DNA from: an uncultured Carboxylicivirga sp.
Lineage (GTDB): Bacteria; Bacteroidota; Bacteroidia; Bacteroidales; Marinilabiliaceae
Length of the DNA: 64,000 nt
Direction of reading: 5' to 3'
NCBI RefSeq assembly: GCF_963674565.1
Contig: NZ_OY771430.1
Span: forward strand, 5,394,001 to 5,458,000
Made by a program: the position numbers and the translations under genes. The stretch's first letter is position 1, and each line of letters opens with the position of its first letter. Positions 63,102-64,000 of this stretch are shown here, one piece after another. Below the pieces are notes generated by a model, which ran no database searches, was not told the origin of the DNA, and worked only from the letters and a program-made list of their open reading frames with translations.

Positions 63102-64000
63102 ATGAAATTCAGAAACATATATATATTAATCGGTTTACTATTTGTTTCAATGGTTAATGGTCAGGAGGTAATGACCATTAGCAAGGCACGAAGTATGGCA
63201 CTTGAGTACAACAGAACCTTAAAAGTTGCCGATTTAAAGCAGATGGAAGCAGTTTCGAAGCAGAAAGAGGCACGTACCAATTATCTGCCAATGATTGATG
63301 GAACAGGAACTTTAATGTATCTGCCAGATATGGAAAATATTGAAATACCTGGTTTTTTTCTACCATCAGCTGATGAAGATGGAAATATTACCGGTAATAG
63401 TGATGCGTATTTTCCGGGAATGGCACTCGAAACAGAAGGACTGAGATTGTACCAGGCACAGGTAGCTGCAGCTATACCTATTTATGCAGGTGGACAGATT
63501 CGTTATGGAAATAAAATGGCTGATAAAGGGGTTGAAATTGCCAGCCAGAATTTTCAATTGAAATCGGATGAAGTCATTTTAAATACTGATAATATTTACT
63601 GGCAGATGGTTGCATTAAAAGAAAACCTGAAAGTAGCAGATAAATATGTTGAGATGCTGGACTCATTACAGAGTCAATTACAAACCATGTACGAAGTTGG
63701 ATTAACCCCAAAGAGTGAATATTTGAAAGTATCTGTTCAAAAGAATGAAGCAAAATTGAATTTGATTAAAGTACGTAACGGATATAAGTTAATTCAAATG
63801 AATTTGTGCCAGCAGATTGGTTTGCCTTTAAATACCGAGTTAGAGATAAGTGAAAGCTTGCAGGATGATCCCGAATTGTTAAATGTAAGTAATTCATTGA
63901 CTATGGCTTTGGAAAACAGAAATGAACTTAAAATGCTGGATGGTCAGGTTGAGATAGTTGAATTACAAAAGAAATCATTGGCAGGGTCTTACTTGCCGCA
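63102..64000 (+). CDS. TolC-type outer-membrane efflux protein (3' truncated)
   Basis: The ATG at 63102 opens a frame that continues past the right edge; about 299 residues are visible. A signal peptide (about 1-20, ending VNGQ) precedes an OEP domain: ISKARSMALEYNRTLKVADLK is the usual first helix, and AAAIPIYAGGQIRYG is the typical first barrel strand, where PxxxGG is diagnostic. The helical repeat then continues (YEVGLTPKSEYLKVSVQKNEAK). It is the third member of the RND operon and forms the outer-membrane exit channel. Confidence 0.93.
   Translation, partial: MKFRNIYILIGLLFVSMVNGQEVMTISKARSMALEYNRTLKVADLKQMEAVSKQKEARTNYLPMIDGTGTLMYLPDMENIEIPGFFLPSADEDGNITGNSDAYFPGMALETEGLRLYQAQVAAAIPIYAGGQIRYGNKMADKGVEIASQNFQLKSDEVILNTDNIYWQMVALKENLKVADKYVEMLDSLQSQLQTMYEVGLTPKSEYLKVSVQKNEAKLNLIKVRNGYKLIQMNLCQQIGLPLNTELEISESLQDDPELLNVSNSLTMALENRNELKMLDGQVEIVELQKKSLAGSYLP

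Noticed and set aside
1..64000. CRISPR array, insertion sequence or prophage
   Set aside because: No regular spaced repeats, transposase, integrase or phage structural genes were seen on either strand.

Overview
The window reads as a chromosomal segment of a marine or gut-type Bacteroidota, most probably order Marinilabiliales/Bacteroidales. The support is a C-terminal type IX secretion sorting domain, a SusC/SusD pair, a periplasmic beta-propeller histidine kinase, many lipoprotein signals, a moderately AT-rich composition, and promoters that fit the Bacteroidota consensus (TTG or TTTG, 19-21 bp, TAnnTTTG). No phage, insertion sequence or CRISPR array was seen.

Region 1 (3-1946) is the 3' end of a large secreted beta-sandwich/LamG protein. 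Region 2 (2015-17310) is a peptidoglycan salvage locus. It encodes an exo-N-acetylmuramidase (NamZ), an amidase, an NlpC/P60 peptidase, an exported L-Ala-D/L-Glu epimerase, two inner-membrane permeases (AmpG-type and DUF5009/MurT-type), a BadF-type amino-sugar kinase and the MurQ etherase. Together they could turn muropeptides into GlcNAc-6-P and free dipeptides. Embedded in it are three tightly packed genes whose place in the pathway is open: a two-part GT2 glycosyltransferase, a GalT/HIT-like DUF4922 protein, and a SpoIID-domain protein without an export signal.

Region 3 (17563-28086) is a small polysaccharide utilisation locus: SusC, SusD, a GH92 lipoprotein and a GH2 enzyme. Region 4 (28168-30900) holds an orphan protein with class I isoprenoid-synthase-like aspartate motifs, an AbiH-type phage-defence gene, and tRNA-Leu(CAG) preceded by a broken partial copy of its own 5' end. 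Region 5 (31084-43991) is mostly housekeeping and scattered genes: dipeptidyl peptidase IV, an ECF sigma/membrane coiled-coil/envelope-protein operon, a methyltransferase with a zinc-ribbon partner, an M28 peptidase, a cupin, an uncharacterised 590-residue protein, PlsC, peptide deformylase and an AlkD-like protein. Between deformylase and AlkD is a candidate small RNA with two hairpins that both show C-rich loops.

Region 6 (44056-50200) has two sensor histidine kinases and an alpha/beta hydrolase. Region 7 (50203-56014) is a TetR-headed minus-strand operon: TetR, LolA-like periplasmic protein, two FtsX-type permeases, ABC ATPase and an outer-membrane barrel. It looks like a trans-envelope lipid or lipoprotein transport system. 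The promoter carries an 18-bp perfect palindrome at the transcription start, and the barrel gene has a one-base frameshift. Region 8 (56211-64000) has a TlpA-like thioredoxin lipoprotein, a ChaN-like protein and an RND efflux operon (adaptor, pump, TolC) cut by the right edge.
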